Assembly: GCA_964574985.1 (NCBI GenBank)
Contig: CAZNPH010000002.1
Location: 186,001-250,000 of the forward strand
Reading direction: 5' to 3'
DNA: 64,000 nucleotides
Source of the DNA: CAZNPH01 sp964574985
Lineage (GTDB): Bacteria; Bacteroidota; Bacteroidia; Bacteroidales; SM23-62
In this document: positions 52,290-61,142 of the stretch, in pieces
Numbering within the stretch: the first letter of the stretch is position 1
Layout: each line of letters starts with the position of its first letter
The notes under the pieces: generated by a model
Databases searched by the model: none
What the model was told of the DNA's origin: nothing
What the model saw: only the letters and a program-made list of their open reading frames with translations
Position numbers and translations under genes: made by a program

Positions 52290-55049
52290 CTAAACCTGCA
52301 AGCCCAGCAGTTCTGCCAGCAGGGCCTCAAGTTCCACGGGTGCTATGGGTTTGGCGATGTATTTGTTGCATCCCGATTCAAGTGCCCGGATCCGGTCTTC
52401 GGGGAATGCATGTGCCGTCTGGGCGATGATGGGAACCTCACTGTCCATGGATCTTATGATCCGGGTGGCTTCGAATCCGTCCATTTCAGGCATCCGTATA
52501 TCCATCAATATCAGGTCTGTGTCCGGCTGCTTCCTGAAACATTCGATGGTTTCTTTTCCGTTCACCGCCCTGACTACAGCGGCATTTGACCGGTTGAGGA
52601 TGGTTTTGAGAAAAAGGTAACCCGGGTAATCATCCTCCGCTATCAGGATCTTTTTTCCGGTGAGGTCGAGGGCCAGATCCTTTTTGCCTTCCGGACGGAC
52701 AGTTTTCTCCTTTTGTTCCATAATGACATGTTTCCACGGGATGGAAACATAGAAAACCGTGCCCTGACCGGATGCGGATTCCACGGTCAGATCTCCTTCC
52801 AGGAGCTTCATCAGGCTTTTGGATATGGCCAGACCGAGTCCGGCCCCCTCATACATCCGTGTGGTCCCGTCATCGGCCTGCCTGAATCTTTCAAAAATGA
52901 CATTTTGTTTTGATTGGGGAATCCCGGCCCCGGTATCTTTTATGTAGAGCATGACCTGTTGGTTTTCGGTAATCTCGGCACCCAGCTTGATCATGCCCTG
53001 TTCGGTGAATTTTATGGCATTGCTGACCAGATTGTCCATGACCTGTGCGAGTTTGTTCTGATCGGTGTTCAGACTGATGCGGTGGATCGGCTCCGGGAAT
53101 TCCCGGAGAACGGAAATCTGCGCCTGGTCCTGGATCCTGGGATCCTGAAGGATCTTCCGGTGGATGTTTTCAAGAAAATGATCAAGTCCGAACAAATTTT
53201 TTCTGATGCGGATGTCGCCGGCTTCAATGCGTGAAATGAATATGATGTTGTCGATCAACCGTACCAGGTTGTTTCCTTTGGTGTGGATGATGTTGAAATA
53301 CCGGTCCCGGTCTTTTTCCTGGACGGATCCGGATTTCAGCAAATTACTGAACCCGAGAATGGCATTCATCGGGGTCCTGATTTCATGGGACATGTTGGTC
53401 AGAAACCTGGTTTTAAGCCGGTCGGCTTTTTCAGCCTGTTCCTTGGCCTCCAACAGTTTTTTTTCATATATCCTCCTCTCTGAAATATCGTGGAGGATGC
53501 AATGGGTGATTCCGGTTTTCCGTTTGCGGTCCTGGATGATCTTCCCGGTCATGGTCACCGCGACCGTGCTTCCGTCTTTCCGGATGATTTCAAGGTCTGT
53601 TTCATGGATCTCTTCTTCTGAAAAAACGCCTGTGCTGTCCCGGGTGAGGATCTCAGCAAAAGGTTTGCCTGCAATTTCTTTCTGTGTGTAACCGGTCAGT
53701 TTTTCCCAGGCTTTGTTCACATTCAGCAGGCATCCTTCCCCGTCCAGTGATTGATATCCCATGGGGGCTTCCATGTACAGCTCTTTGTAATGACGTTCAC
53801 TTTCTTCCAGTTCCGACTGGATCTTTTTGTAGGCTGTGATGTCTTCACTGATCCTGATGAAACGGATGATCCTGTTGTCCGGACCGGTGACGGGGGAGAT
53901 GGTGGCAGACTCCCAGTACGGGCTTCCGTCCTTTTTCATGTTCATAAACTCTCCTTTCCATTCATTGCCTGAATGAATGGTTTTCCGGATCTCTTCCCTG
54001 ATCTCCGGAGCGATTGTGCCGGACCTGAATATGTCGGATTTTTTGCCTGTAATTTCGTTGCGCCGGCAACCGGTAATTTCGGAGAATTTGTGATTGGCAT
54101 ATTCTATCACGCCCCCGGTGTTGATGATGACAACGGCGACCGGACTCTGTTCGACGATCCGGGACAATTGCAGGATCTGAAGTTCCGCATTTTGTTTGTC
54201 TTTCCGGGCATCGCTGAAAAGCACACGGTGTTTTTCCTCCATTTTCAGCAATTCCCTCTCGGCTTCCATGTAATCGCTGACATTGGTGGCAAATCCTTCG
54301 AGGTGTAAAAGATTTCCGAGGGGGTCGAATATTCCCCGTCCCTGTTCCCATATCCAGACAATGTATCCTTTTTTGTTGATGATCCGGTAGGTCATGGTCC
54401 ACCGGTCTTTTTTCTCCAGGTGCTCGCTGACGATCTTCCTGACCATTTCCCTGTCGCCGGGATGAATGATCTCCTCATAGGAGATCTTCCGGTCTTCGAT
54501 GATCTCCTCGGGTTTGTATCCGGTAAGGTCGTATGTGCCCCCGCTGACAAAGTGCATGGTGCAATTTCGGTTGTCTGACCGGCAGTACACCATCCCCGGC
54601 AGGCTGTCCATCAAAAAATCCAGCTTGCGGTTGCTTTCCCTGAGGGCTTCAAGTGCCCGGCGGTATCCGCGGGCAGCTTTACCGGACTTTTCCCCGGGGG
54701 TGACATCATGGGAATAAACGGAAATCCCGGTTATCTGACCGGATTCACGGACCGGATCCATGAAGAAAGAATATACGCGTTGTTCCTGATCCTCCGTTTG
54801 AAGAATCTCTTCGAAAACGACATGTTTTCCCCGGAGCGCGGCATCAATTCTCCGGGTCCAGTTTTCCGTCATCCTGGCGGACAGCAATCCGGTGAAGCTG
54901 TCTCCGGGTTTAAGGGTGGTATGGAAAGCCCTGCGGAAAAAATCCCGGGATTTCTTGTTGCAGTGGATCAATACACAATCCCGGTCCAGTGTCCAGACCG
55001 GTCCGGGGGCATTTTCGATGATCTGTTCTAACTGGGATGCTTTGTACAT
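52290..55049 (-). CDS. Hybrid sensor histidine kinase with several PAS domains
   Basis: The 919-residue protein has no clear membrane segment. Four PAS-type domains follow each other: about residues 5-130 (APGPVWTLDRDCVLIHCN), 137-265 (DSLPGMVYCRSDNRNCTMHFVSGGTYDLTGY), 290-415 (VEQSPVAVVIINTGGVIEYANHKFSEITG) and 420-535. A HisKA domain with SHEIRTPMNAILGF, a HATPase (DNLVSNAIKFTEQG, DTGAGIP, GAGLGLAIS) and a C-terminal receiver (IAEDDYPGYLF, acceptor Asp in LILMDIRMPEMDG) complete it. The stand-alone receiver protein at 60156-60581 has a very similar receiver and may be a partner. An inverted repeat lies just upstream of the start. Confidence 0.93.
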   Translation of the reverse strand: MYKASQLEQIIENAPGPVWTLDRDCVLIHCNKKSRDFFRRAFHTTLKPGDSFTGLLSARMTENWTRRIDAALRGKHVVFEEILQTEDQEQRVYSFFMDPVRESGQITGISVYSHDVTPGEKSGKAARGYRRALEALRESNRKLDFLMDSLPGMVYCRSDNRNCTMHFVSGGTYDLTGYKPEEIIEDRKISYEEIIHPGDREMVRKIVSEHLEKKDRWTMTYRIINKKGYIVWIWEQGRGIFDPLGNLLHLEGFATNVSDYMEAERELLKMEEKHRVLFSDARKDKQNAELQILQLSRIVEQSPVAVVIINTGGVIEYANHKFSEITGCRRNEITGKKSDIFRSGTIAPEIREEIRKTIHSGNEWKGEFMNMKKDGSPYWESATISPVTGPDNRIIRFIRISEDITAYKKIQSELEESERHYKELYMEAPMGYQSLDGEGCLLNVNKAWEKLTGYTQKEIAGKPFAEILTRDSTGVFSEEEIHETDLEIIRKDGSTVAVTMTGKIIQDRKRKTGITHCILHDISERRIYEKKLLEAKEQAEKADRLKTRFLTNMSHEIRTPMNAILGFSNLLKSGSVQEKDRDRYFNIIHTKGNNLVRLIDNIIFISRIEAGDIRIRKNLFGLDHFLENIHRKILQDPRIQDQAQISVLREFPEPIHRISLNTDQNKLAQVMDNLVSNAIKFTEQGMIKLGAEITENQQVMLYIKDTGAGIPQSKQNVIFERFRQADDGTTRMYEGAGLGLAISKSLMKLLEGDLTVESASGQGTVFYVSIPWKHVIMEQKEKTVRPEGKKDLALDLTGKKILIAEDDYPGYLFLKTILNRSNAAVVRAVNGKETIECFRKQPDTDLILMDIRMPEMDGFEATRIIRSMDSEVPIIAQTAHAFPEDRIRALESGCNKYIAKPIAPVELEALLAELLGLQV

Positions 55050-55054
55050 TGCCG

Positions 55055-55076
55055 GGAAACCGTTATGCAGGTTTCC
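55055..55076 (-). promoter_or_regulatory. Inverted repeat just upstream of the hybrid kinase
   Basis: GGAAACC (55055-55061) and GGTTTCC (55070-55076) form a perfect 7-bp inverted repeat with an 8-base loop, starting 6 bases before the ATG. In RNA it would form a hairpin at the ribosome-binding region. Confidence 0.4.
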
Positions 55077-55175
55077 ATTATTTTAATCAATTTTTGACCA
55101 ATAGCCAAAATATATACGTTAAATAATCGGGAAAGGTTATATAAAAGAAGGATTAATAGAAAAAAGGAGGTATGA

Positions 55176-55484
55176 TCACGGCTCATGCCGTCCCTTGAGG
55201 TTCAGTTGTTTGCACAGTGGAACCAGCATCCATTCTTCCAGGGGGATTTCCGGAAATGTCACCACTCCCTTCATGAAAAGTGTATGGTCCAGCATCCATT
55301 CTTCCAGGGGGATTCCGGGAAGCTCATTGAACTCTTCACGGGGTTGTTCCATGGCAGGGGATCGTACCTCGGTGGCAGAAGAAGGTTCCGCCGGTTTTTC
55401 CGAGGCAAATGTGTTGTTCAATCCGGGGCCCGCGTTCATCAGAACGGCGGCAGCGATCAGGGTTATTGTTTTCAAGGTTTTCAT
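55176..55484 (-). CDS. Small secreted protein with duplicated IPLEEWML motif
   Basis: The 102-residue protein starts at 55484 (MKTLKTITLIAAAVLMNAGPG), giving a signal peptide with a cleavage near TFAS. A Glu/Pro-rich linker follows, then two copies of IPLEEWML at a 22-residue period. In DNA the motif is a 26-base exact direct repeat (55223-55248 and 55289-55314). Similar short proteins with repeated EEWM-type motifs occur in Bacteroidota, function unknown. It lies between folA and the hybrid kinase, with room for its own promoter. The protein could be a surface or periplasmic signal peptide (guess). Confidence 0.7.
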   Translation of the reverse strand: MKTLKTITLIAAAVLMNAGPGLNNTFASEKPAEPSSATEVRSPAMEQPREEFNELPGIPLEEWMLDHTLFMKGVVTFPEIPLEEWMLVPLCKQLNLKGRHEP

Positions 55485-55578
55485 CTCTGTCGCTTTTAAA
55501 GGTTTCACTTGATTTTTAAACAACAGAAATGCTCAGATTGTTCACAGGAAATCAGGCCAAAATTCACAAAACATTTCC

Positions 55579-56079
55579 TTATTTTTTGCCGGTTTGTTTC
55601 CGTTCATACACGGTGTATGAATAGGAAAAATCGTTTTGTTCATCATCTGTTATATGTTCCGCCGATACCCGCTTCCAGAACTCAGGATCGATCTCCGGGA
55701 AATAGGTGTCTGCTTCGAACTTTTTGTGCACCCTGGTAATATAAAGCTTATCCGCATATTGCAGGAATTCCCTGTATACCATGCCTCCCCCGATGATAAA
55801 ACATTCCCTGTCTTTGGGGCAAAGGTCAAGCACATCCTGAATGGAGCGGGCCATGACACAGCCTTCGAAATTTTCTTCGGGATCATCGGAAATGACCACA
55901 TTGGTGCGTTCTGGCAGAGGCCTGAGGGGAAGGGAAAGGTACGTGTTGCGCCCCATGATGACTGTTTTGCCGGTGGTGATCTTTTTGAATCGTTTGAGGT
56001 CCCCGGAAATGTGCCAGAGGAGCCGGTTGTCTCTTCCGATGGCATTGTTTTCCGCGAGGGCTGCGATGATGATGATCAT
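55579..56079 (-). CDS. folA: Dihydrofolate reductase
   Basis: The 166-residue protein reduces dihydrofolate to tetrahydrofolate with NADPH. Characteristic features are IIAALAENNAIGRDNRLLWHISGDLKRFKKIT, TGKTVIMGRNTYLSL and CFIIGGGMVYREFL. It lies 17 bases after thyA, the enzyme that produces dihydrofolate, so the two form the usual thymidylate cycle unit. Confidence 0.97.
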   Translation of the reverse strand: MIIIIAALAENNAIGRDNRLLWHISGDLKRFKKITTGKTVIMGRNTYLSLPLRPLPERTNVVISDDPEENFEGCVMARSIQDVLDLCPKDRECFIIGGGMVYREFLQYADKLYITRVHKKFEADTYFPEIDPEFWKRVSAEHITDDEQNDFSYSYTVYERKQTGKK

Positions 56080-56096
56080 GTTTCTTTGATTGGGGT

Positions 56097-56891
56097 TCAG
56101 ACGGAGATATCACCCCGGATACGGGGATGGGGATCATAACCGGTCACTTCGAAATCTTCATAGCTGAAACGGAATATGTCCCTGACGGAGGGATTGATCT
56201 TCATTCGGGGCAGCTTCCGGGGTTCCCTGGTCAGCTGAAGCCTGACCTGGTCGATGTGGTTGAGGTAAATGTGAACGTCCCCGAAAGTATGTATGAACTC
56301 TCCGGGTTTCAGATTGGTGACCTGAGCCACCATCATCAGCAGCAGGGAGTAGGAAGCGATGTTGAAGGGAACGCCCAGGAACAGGTCGGCGCTCCGCTGG
56401 TACAAATGGCAGGAAAGCCGGCCGCCGGCCACATAGAACTGAAAAAGAACATGGCAGGGGGGCAGGGCCATGTTGTTCAGGTCCCCGGGATTCCAGGCAC
56501 TGACCAGGTGCCGCCTGGAGTCGGGATCATTGCGGATGGAATCGATCACCCGGCTGATCTGGTCGATGTGTTCCCCTCCCGGTGTGGGCCATGACCGCCA
56601 CTGGTATCCGTATATATGACCCAGATCTCCCTGTTCATCGGCCCATTCGTTCCAGATGGAGACCTTGTGGTCATTGAGGTATTTCACGTTGGTGTCCCCT
56701 CTGAGGAACCACAGCAATTCATAAATGATGGAACGGATGTGGAGCTTTTTGGTGGTCAGAAGGGGAAATCCGTCTTGCAGGTCGTGTCTCATTTGGTAGC
56801 CGAATGTGCTGATAATGCCCGTTCCCGTGCGGTCCTTTTTTTCGGTACCCTTTTCCAGGACATGGTCAAGCAGGTCAAGATATTGTTGCAT
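56097..56891 (-). CDS. thyA: Thymidylate synthase
   Basis: The 264-residue protein, started at 56891 (MQQYLDLLDHVLEKG), has the length of the standard enzyme; a longer open frame upstream is not part of it. It converts dUMP to dTMP using methylenetetrahydrofolate. The catalytic Cys lies in MALPPCHVLFQFYV, with the substrate Arg loop RTGTGIIS and QRSADLFLGVPFNIASY. It forms an operon with folA. Confidence 0.97.
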   Translation of the reverse strand: MQQYLDLLDHVLEKGTEKKDRTGTGIISTFGYQMRHDLQDGFPLLTTKKLHIRSIIYELLWFLRGDTNVKYLNDHKVSIWNEWADEQGDLGHIYGYQWRSWPTPGGEHIDQISRVIDSIRNDPDSRRHLVSAWNPGDLNNMALPPCHVLFQFYVAGGRLSCHLYQRSADLFLGVPFNIASYSLLLMMVAQVTNLKPGEFIHTFGDVHIYLNHIDQVRLQLTREPRKLPRMKINPSVRDIFRFSYEDFEVTGYDPHPRIRGDISV

Positions 56892-57037
56892 ATGTTTCCC
56901 GTTATCAGGTGATAAAATTAAGGAATTCGCGGGGATTGGTGAAAAAGCTTTTTGAACAGCTTTTGCACTATGCCGATTGTACCGGGCCCGGCGGGCAATG
57001 GCGGGGTTCAATTATTTTTAGTAGTTTTGAAAGTCTC

Positions 57038-57205
57038 ATGAAACCCCCATCAACGATCCGGCGGCAGGCCGCCGTTAGGAGACAAATGGGGGTTCGCCGG
57101 CCCGGCAGGCGGACAGCCCGCGGGTGGCCGGCAACAAAAAATCAAAGTATTTGAACTGACATTATAACATGTTGAAATTTAAATGGTTTACGTAAATATA
57201 TTCGA
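57038..57205 (+). repeat. Second copy of the palindromic element, ending at a start codon
   Basis: This copy has the same layout as the elements at 16502-16904 in the orientation of the following gene: AAACCCCCAT ... ATGGGGGTT arms, an inner GGCGGC/GCCGCC hairpin, a GGCCGGC-rich part and the AT-rich tail. The tail of 54 bases aligns with the other copy without gaps at about 40 identical positions and stops exactly at the ATG of the next gene, as it does in front of the LiaF-like gene. It includes TTTACGTAAA, a perfect palindrome. Confidence 0.8.
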
Positions 57206-58309
57206 ATGAATTCATTCTGCAAATATCTGCTGATCCTCATCGGGATCGCGGCCCTGGGTTATGTGCTCTGGTATTTCTTTTCCATTGTCGTTTATATTCT
57301 GGTGGCTGCCGTTCTTACCCTGGTCGGCAGACCCGTTGCCAGCCGGCTGAACCGCGTAAAGGCAGGGCGCTTCCGTTTTCCTTCCGCCCTCAGTGCGGTC
57401 CTGACCCTGATCGTTATCTGGACCCTGATCATCGGTTTTTTCAGGATCTTCGTGCCCCTGATCGCCAACCAGGCCAATGAATTGTCACAGGTGGACACCG
57501 AACAACTGGTCAATACCCTGGAACAACCCCTGAAGAAGATCGAAGCCTTTTACAACAATTATTATGCATCCCGGGAGGATGCCCCCACTTTCAGGGAATA
57601 CATCAACAACAAGGTTACTTCCCTGCTCAATGTGGCTTTCCTTTCCAATTTCTTCAGTTCCATTTTCAGCATACTGGGAAATGTGTTCATTGCCATTTTT
57701 GCCATTTCTTTCATTACCTTCTTTTTTCTCCGTGACCGGGGCATACTTTCGGAATCCCTGGTGCTGCTGATTCCCGAAAAACATGAGGCGGCTGTCAGAA
57801 ATGCCATTCAATCCGTCAAATATTTGCTCAGGCGCTATTTTGTCGGGATTTGCGGACAGATTACCGGCATCATGACCCTGGTGACCCTGGGGATGGTGAT
57901 TGTCGGACTGGATTTCAGGGATGCACTGCTGATCGCGCTGGTGGCCGGACTCCTGAACGTGGTTCCTTACCTGGGGCCGTTGATCGGAAGCACGATCGGA
58001 CTTTTCCTGGGGATGGCCGCCAATATCCAGATGGATTTTGCTTCCGGACTCCTGCCGTTGCTTATTTATATGCTGATGGTCTTTGTTTTCGTACAGATCA
58101 TTGACAATGTACTGTTCCAGCCGCTGATATTCGGAAGCAGTGTGAAAGCACATCCCCTGGAAATATTTCTGGTCATTATGATCGCGGGGAGCCTTGCCGG
58201 CATTCCCGGCATGATCATGGCCATCCCCACCTATACCGTATCGCGGGTTTTTGCCAGGGAATTTTTCAGCAGGTTCCGGGTGGTCCAGCGGCTTACACGG
58301 AATATATGA
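57206..58309 (+). CDS. AI-2E family transporter (PerM-like)
   Basis: The 367-residue membrane protein has about eight hydrophobic segments. The family fingerprints are the N-terminal paired segments, a soluble loop after TM3 (about residues 90-145), GILSESLVLLIPEKH and the C-terminal LNVVPYLGPLIGSTIGLFLG, DNVLFQPLIFGSSVKAHPLEIFLVIMIAGSLAGIPGMIMAIP. Members export small molecules or act as sodium/proton antiporters; the substrate is unknown. The start codon directly follows the repeated palindromic element. Confidence 0.9.
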   Translation: MNSFCKYLLILIGIAALGYVLWYFFSIVVYILVAAVLTLVGRPVASRLNRVKAGRFRFPSALSAVLTLIVIWTLIIGFFRIFVPLIANQANELSQVDTEQLVNTLEQPLKKIEAFYNNYYASREDAPTFREYINNKVTSLLNVAFLSNFFSSIFSILGNVFIAIFAISFITFFFLRDRGILSESLVLLIPEKHEAAVRNAIQSVKYLLRRYFVGICGQITGIMTLVTLGMVIVGLDFRDALLIALVAGLLNVVPYLGPLIGSTIGLFLGMAANIQMDFASGLLPLLIYMLMVFVFVQIIDNVLFQPLIFGSSVKAHPLEIFLVIMIAGSLAGIPGMIMAIPTYTVSRVFAREFFSRFRVVQRLTRNI

Positions 58310-58378
58310 CCGTTTTTCGGCGTTTCCGGTTCGATATTGGAGGTAAATTAATATATTTATGAAAGAATACTGACCCCG

Positions 58379-59206
58379 ATGACAATCCTCAGAGTTTGCG
58401 TGTGCTGTGTCATGTTGTTCTATGGCCTCCGGTCTGCAGGTCAGGTCTCCTTTTCGGCTTCCGAAACCCGGGGTTGCGATTCGCTTACCGTCAATTTCCT
58501 TTATACCGATGATTCTTCCGTGGACACCGTGACCCTGGTGGAATGGGATTTCGGCAACGGGAAGACCGGTACGGGGAAAACCGGTCAGACCGTTGTTTAC
58601 GATTCTGCGGCAAGTTATACCGTATCCGTGACCGTCAATGGGAATACAACCATAACCAGGCAAAATTACATCGCGGTATACCCGGGTCCGTCTGCCTGGT
58701 TCAGGTATTCCGACACACTGGATCCCTGGACCTATTGCTATGTATTCAGGAACGTTCCCCAGCCGGTGGATACGATCAAATATACCTGTGACTGGCAGTT
58801 CAGTGACGGGGGAAGCGGGGATGCCCGGACTCTGATGTATACCTTTCAGCAAGCCGGCACTTATTATGCGCGCCTGGTGGTTACCGACGAAATAGGGTGT
58901 GCCGATACGGTGCTGCGGAGCATCCGGGTGGAAGACGACCTGGATGTACCCAATGTTTTCACCCCCAACGGGGACGGGAAGAATGATTTTTTCAGGGTCC
59001 GTTCAAACGGGGTGACCGTATACCGTCTGAAGATATTCAGCCGGAGCGGACTGTTGGTTTATGAGATCGAGTCTCCCAAGATCATATGGGACGGCAGGAG
59101 TACTTCCGGGAACAACATGCCTGCCGGCATTTACTTCTATACCCTTCAGGCAGCCGGAGGAAACGGTTCCCGGAAAATGAAAGGTTTTTTCCAGTTGCTC
59201 CGCTGA
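58379..59206 (+). CDS. PKD-domain protein with type B T9SS sorting domain
   Basis: The 275-residue protein has a signal peptide (MTILRVCVCCVMLFYGLRSAGQ), a PKD-like domain (about residues 25-105; LVEWDFGNGKTGTGKTGQTVVYDSAASYTVSVTV), a second PKD-like part (about 110-185; CDWQFSDGGSG ... GTYYARLVVTD), and the C-terminal gliding-motility-associated domain (about 187-275; VPNVFTPNGDGKNDFFRV, LKIFSRSGLLVYE, MPAGIYFYTLQ). The C-terminal domain directs type IX secretion. The role of the short passenger is unknown. Convergent with the symporter gene 12 bases away. Confidence 0.9.
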   Translation: MTILRVCVCCVMLFYGLRSAGQVSFSASETRGCDSLTVNFLYTDDSSVDTVTLVEWDFGNGKTGTGKTGQTVVYDSAASYTVSVTVNGNTTITRQNYIAVYPGPSAWFRYSDTLDPWTYCYVFRNVPQPVDTIKYTCDWQFSDGGSGDARTLMYTFQQAGTYYARLVVTDEIGCADTVLRSIRVEDDLDVPNVFTPNGDGKNDFFRVRSNGVTVYRLKIFSRSGLLVYEIESPKIIWDGRSTSGNNMPAGIYFYTLQAAGGNGSRKMKGFFQLLR

Positions 59207-59218
59207 AGGGCAATACCC

Positions 59219-60085
59219 TTAAAAATATTCCCGGGCCAGGTATCCGAAGAGCCATGTGGTGAAAAAGGAAAACGAACCGTAGACCACGGCCACCAGGGCC
59301 ATATTGTAATTGCTCAGGAGGGTGCCCGCCACGAAAATGGCCAGACTGCTGTTCTGGAGTCCGACCTCCACGGCGATGGTGAACTGGTTCCTTTTGGAAA
59401 GCTTGAACAGCCGGGGCACGTAGTACCCGGAGAACATGGAAAGGAGGTTCAGGGCCAGGGTAAAAGGGATCAGGTACAGGAATTTGTGCAGGTCGGATCC
59501 GGACCCTCCTTTTTCGATGAACATTACCCCCGCATAAACAGTCAGCAGCAAGACAGGCAGGATGAAGCGCAGGGGATTTTCCAGGCGTTCGGCCAGTTTT
59601 TCCTTCCAGGCCCTGATCAGGATCCCGGCGGTGGCCGGGATGATGGTCAGCACGAATATCTGGAATATGGTATTCATCAGGGGCAAATGGATCTCGGTGT
59701 CCTGTCGCATGAATATGTGCAGGGCCAGCCGCACGATCAGGGGGATCTTAACCACCGTTATGAGTCCGTGCACAATGGTAATACTCAGCGACAGGGCCAC
59801 ATTCCCCCGGATAATGTAGTTGACCAGATTGGAAGTGGCCCCTCCCGGGCACACCGAAATGATCACCAGTCCGACACTGTACACGGGTGGCAGTTTGGTC
59901 ACCAGGGCGATGGAAAAAGCGATCAGGGGCAGCAGGATCATCTGGCTGAGGAGACCGATCACGACCCCCCTGGGGTACAGGGCGACATTCTTGATGTCGT
60001 CAAAGGTTAGCGAGAGTCCGAGCCCCAGCGTTATAATGGCAAGGGTGGCGGGAAGGAATACATTGGAAAACAGCGAAACATCCAT
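59219..60085 (-). CDS. Bile acid:sodium symporter family protein
   Basis: The 288-residue membrane protein has nine to ten hydrophobic segments. GLGLSLTFDDIKN near the N terminus, CPGGATSNLVNYIIRGNVALSLSITIV in the middle (the conserved sodium-site helix) and EVGLQNSSLAIFVAGTLL near the C terminus are family signatures. It probably imports an organic anion with sodium; the substrate (bile acid, pantoate or a keto acid) cannot be told. Confidence 0.92.
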   Translation of the reverse strand: MDVSLFSNVFLPATLAIITLGLGLSLTFDDIKNVALYPRGVVIGLLSQMILLPLIAFSIALVTKLPPVYSVGLVIISVCPGGATSNLVNYIIRGNVALSLSITIVHGLITVVKIPLIVRLALHIFMRQDTEIHLPLMNTIFQIFVLTIIPATAGILIRAWKEKLAERLENPLRFILPVLLLTVYAGVMFIEKGGSGSDLHKFLYLIPFTLALNLLSMFSGYYVPRLFKLSKRNQFTIAVEVGLQNSSLAIFVAGTLLSNYNMALVAVVYGSFSFFTTWLFGYLAREYF

Positions 60086-60122
60086 GAAAGAACAGTTGGC
60101 CGGTGGTTCGGAACATTTCCTG

Positions 60123-60130
60123 CAAACTTA
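60123..60130 (-). promoter_or_regulatory. Candidate -7 box of the symporter gene
   Basis: The minus strand reads TAAGTTTG, an exact TAnnTTTG match, 38 bases before the start codon. Confidence 0.45.
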
Positions 60131-60155
60131 CACATTTTTGCAAAAACGGAGGGGT

Positions 60156-60581
60156 TTACATTCCGGCATGTTCCTTCTTGCCGTTCATGTGTTTTTTCAT
60201 GGCGTTGATCAGCAGATCCGGACTGATGGGCTTGGTGACGATCTGGTCACAACCGGCATCTTTGATCCTGTCTTCATAGTCGAAAGCATAGGCGGTTTGT
60301 GCGATCACCGGCAAATGCCCGCAAATCTTCTTGATGTGCAGGGTGGCTTCGATGCCGTCCATCACGGGCATTTGAATGTCCATGAGGACCAGATCGATGT
60401 CCCGGTTTTTCCTGCACAGCTTTACGGCTTCCTCTCCGTTCCTTGCCCAGATCAGTTTGGCTTGCGTTTTGTCCAGTATGGCTTCGATGAGCATGAAATT
60501 CGTTTGCACATCTTCAGCCACCAGGATGGTCTTGCCGGACCAGTCAATATTTTTTTTCTCTTGATTCATTTCTGTGTTCAT
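60156..60581 (-). CDS. Stand-alone response regulator receiver protein
   Basis: The 141-residue protein consists only of a receiver domain: acidic pair E23/D24 (ILVAEDVQTN), phospho-acceptor D68 in LVLMDIQMPVMDG, Thr in AQTAYAF and Lys in VTKPISP. There is no output domain, so it acts as a phosphorelay shuttle or by binding partners. It follows the 163-residue unknown protein by 25 bases on the same strand. Confidence 0.93.
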   Translation of the reverse strand: MNTEMNQEKKNIDWSGKTILVAEDVQTNFMLIEAILDKTQAKLIWARNGEEAVKLCRKNRDIDLVLMDIQMPVMDGIEATLHIKKICGHLPVIAQTAYAFDYEDRIKDAGCDQIVTKPISPDLLINAMKKHMNGKKEHAGM

Positions 60582-60606
60582 GCGATAGCGGTGACAAACG
60601 GGCGGT

Positions 60607-61098
60607 TCAGACGACCTTCAGGTGTCCCTGCCGGGGAGGAGCTCCCTGCATTTTTTTCCGGAGCTTTTCCCGCATTTTGACTGTGTCTTCCGCGGTTTTG
60701 TTTTTTTCTTTCAATCTTACATGTTCCACGATCGTTTTGCTGATCTGGCAGGCATGCATGCCCGAGAACCGGTAATGTTTCAGCATCAATGTGCGGATCC
60801 TTTCCAGTTCCCGGGCAATTTTGAGATAATTCTCTGCATCCCTGATGTAATTTTCGAGTTCTCTTTTTCTGTAAATTCCGTCCAGCGCATCCGGGTCACG
60901 GTCCATCAGTTCCAGGGCCTGTTCGATGTGTTTTTCAGTCCCCTGCCGGGAACAACCCTCAGGTGCTTCCGGTGTTTCCGCCGGAAGGTTCCCGGGCAGC
61001 AGCTCCGAGATGCCTTTCAGCAGCCGCATGATCAGACTGCTGGCATCGGAGCTGATGCACAAACAATGCTGAAGGTCCTCCGGTTTCTGATTTTCCAT
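60607..61098 (-). CDS. Uncharacterised helical protein upstream of the receiver gene
   Basis: I do not recognise the family. The 163-residue protein is charged, mostly helical and has no signal peptide or membrane segment. A possible coiled coil runs from about residues 78 to 110 (RKRELENYIRDAENYLKIARELERIRTLML), and the C terminus is Lys/Arg-rich. Cys residues occur at positions 12 and 14 (HCLCIS) and near 49 and 116. It is the upstream partner of the stand-alone receiver, so a phosphotransfer or receiver-binding role is possible; no HPt His motif was obvious. Confidence 0.6.
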   Translation of the reverse strand: MENQKPEDLQHCLCISSDASSLIMRLLKGISELLPGNLPAETPEAPEGCSRQGTEKHIEQALELMDRDPDALDGIYRKRELENYIRDAENYLKIARELERIRTLMLKHYRFSGMHACQISKTIVEHVRLKEKNKTAEDTVKMREKLRKKMQGAPPRQGHLKVV

Positions 61099-61142
61099 GG
61101 CTTTGCGTTTTTTGCGTCTGGCCGGATCAGTGAAAAGGGCTT

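Noticed and set aside
55579..57011. Longer thymidylate synthase start at 57011
   Set aside because: The extra 40 residues lack similarity to the family; the start at 56891 gives the usual 264-residue length.
57485..58852. A 455-codon minus-strand frame
   Set aside because: It is antisense to the AI-2E transporter and the following T9SS gene and spans both; it is His/Gly/Gln-rich without motifs.
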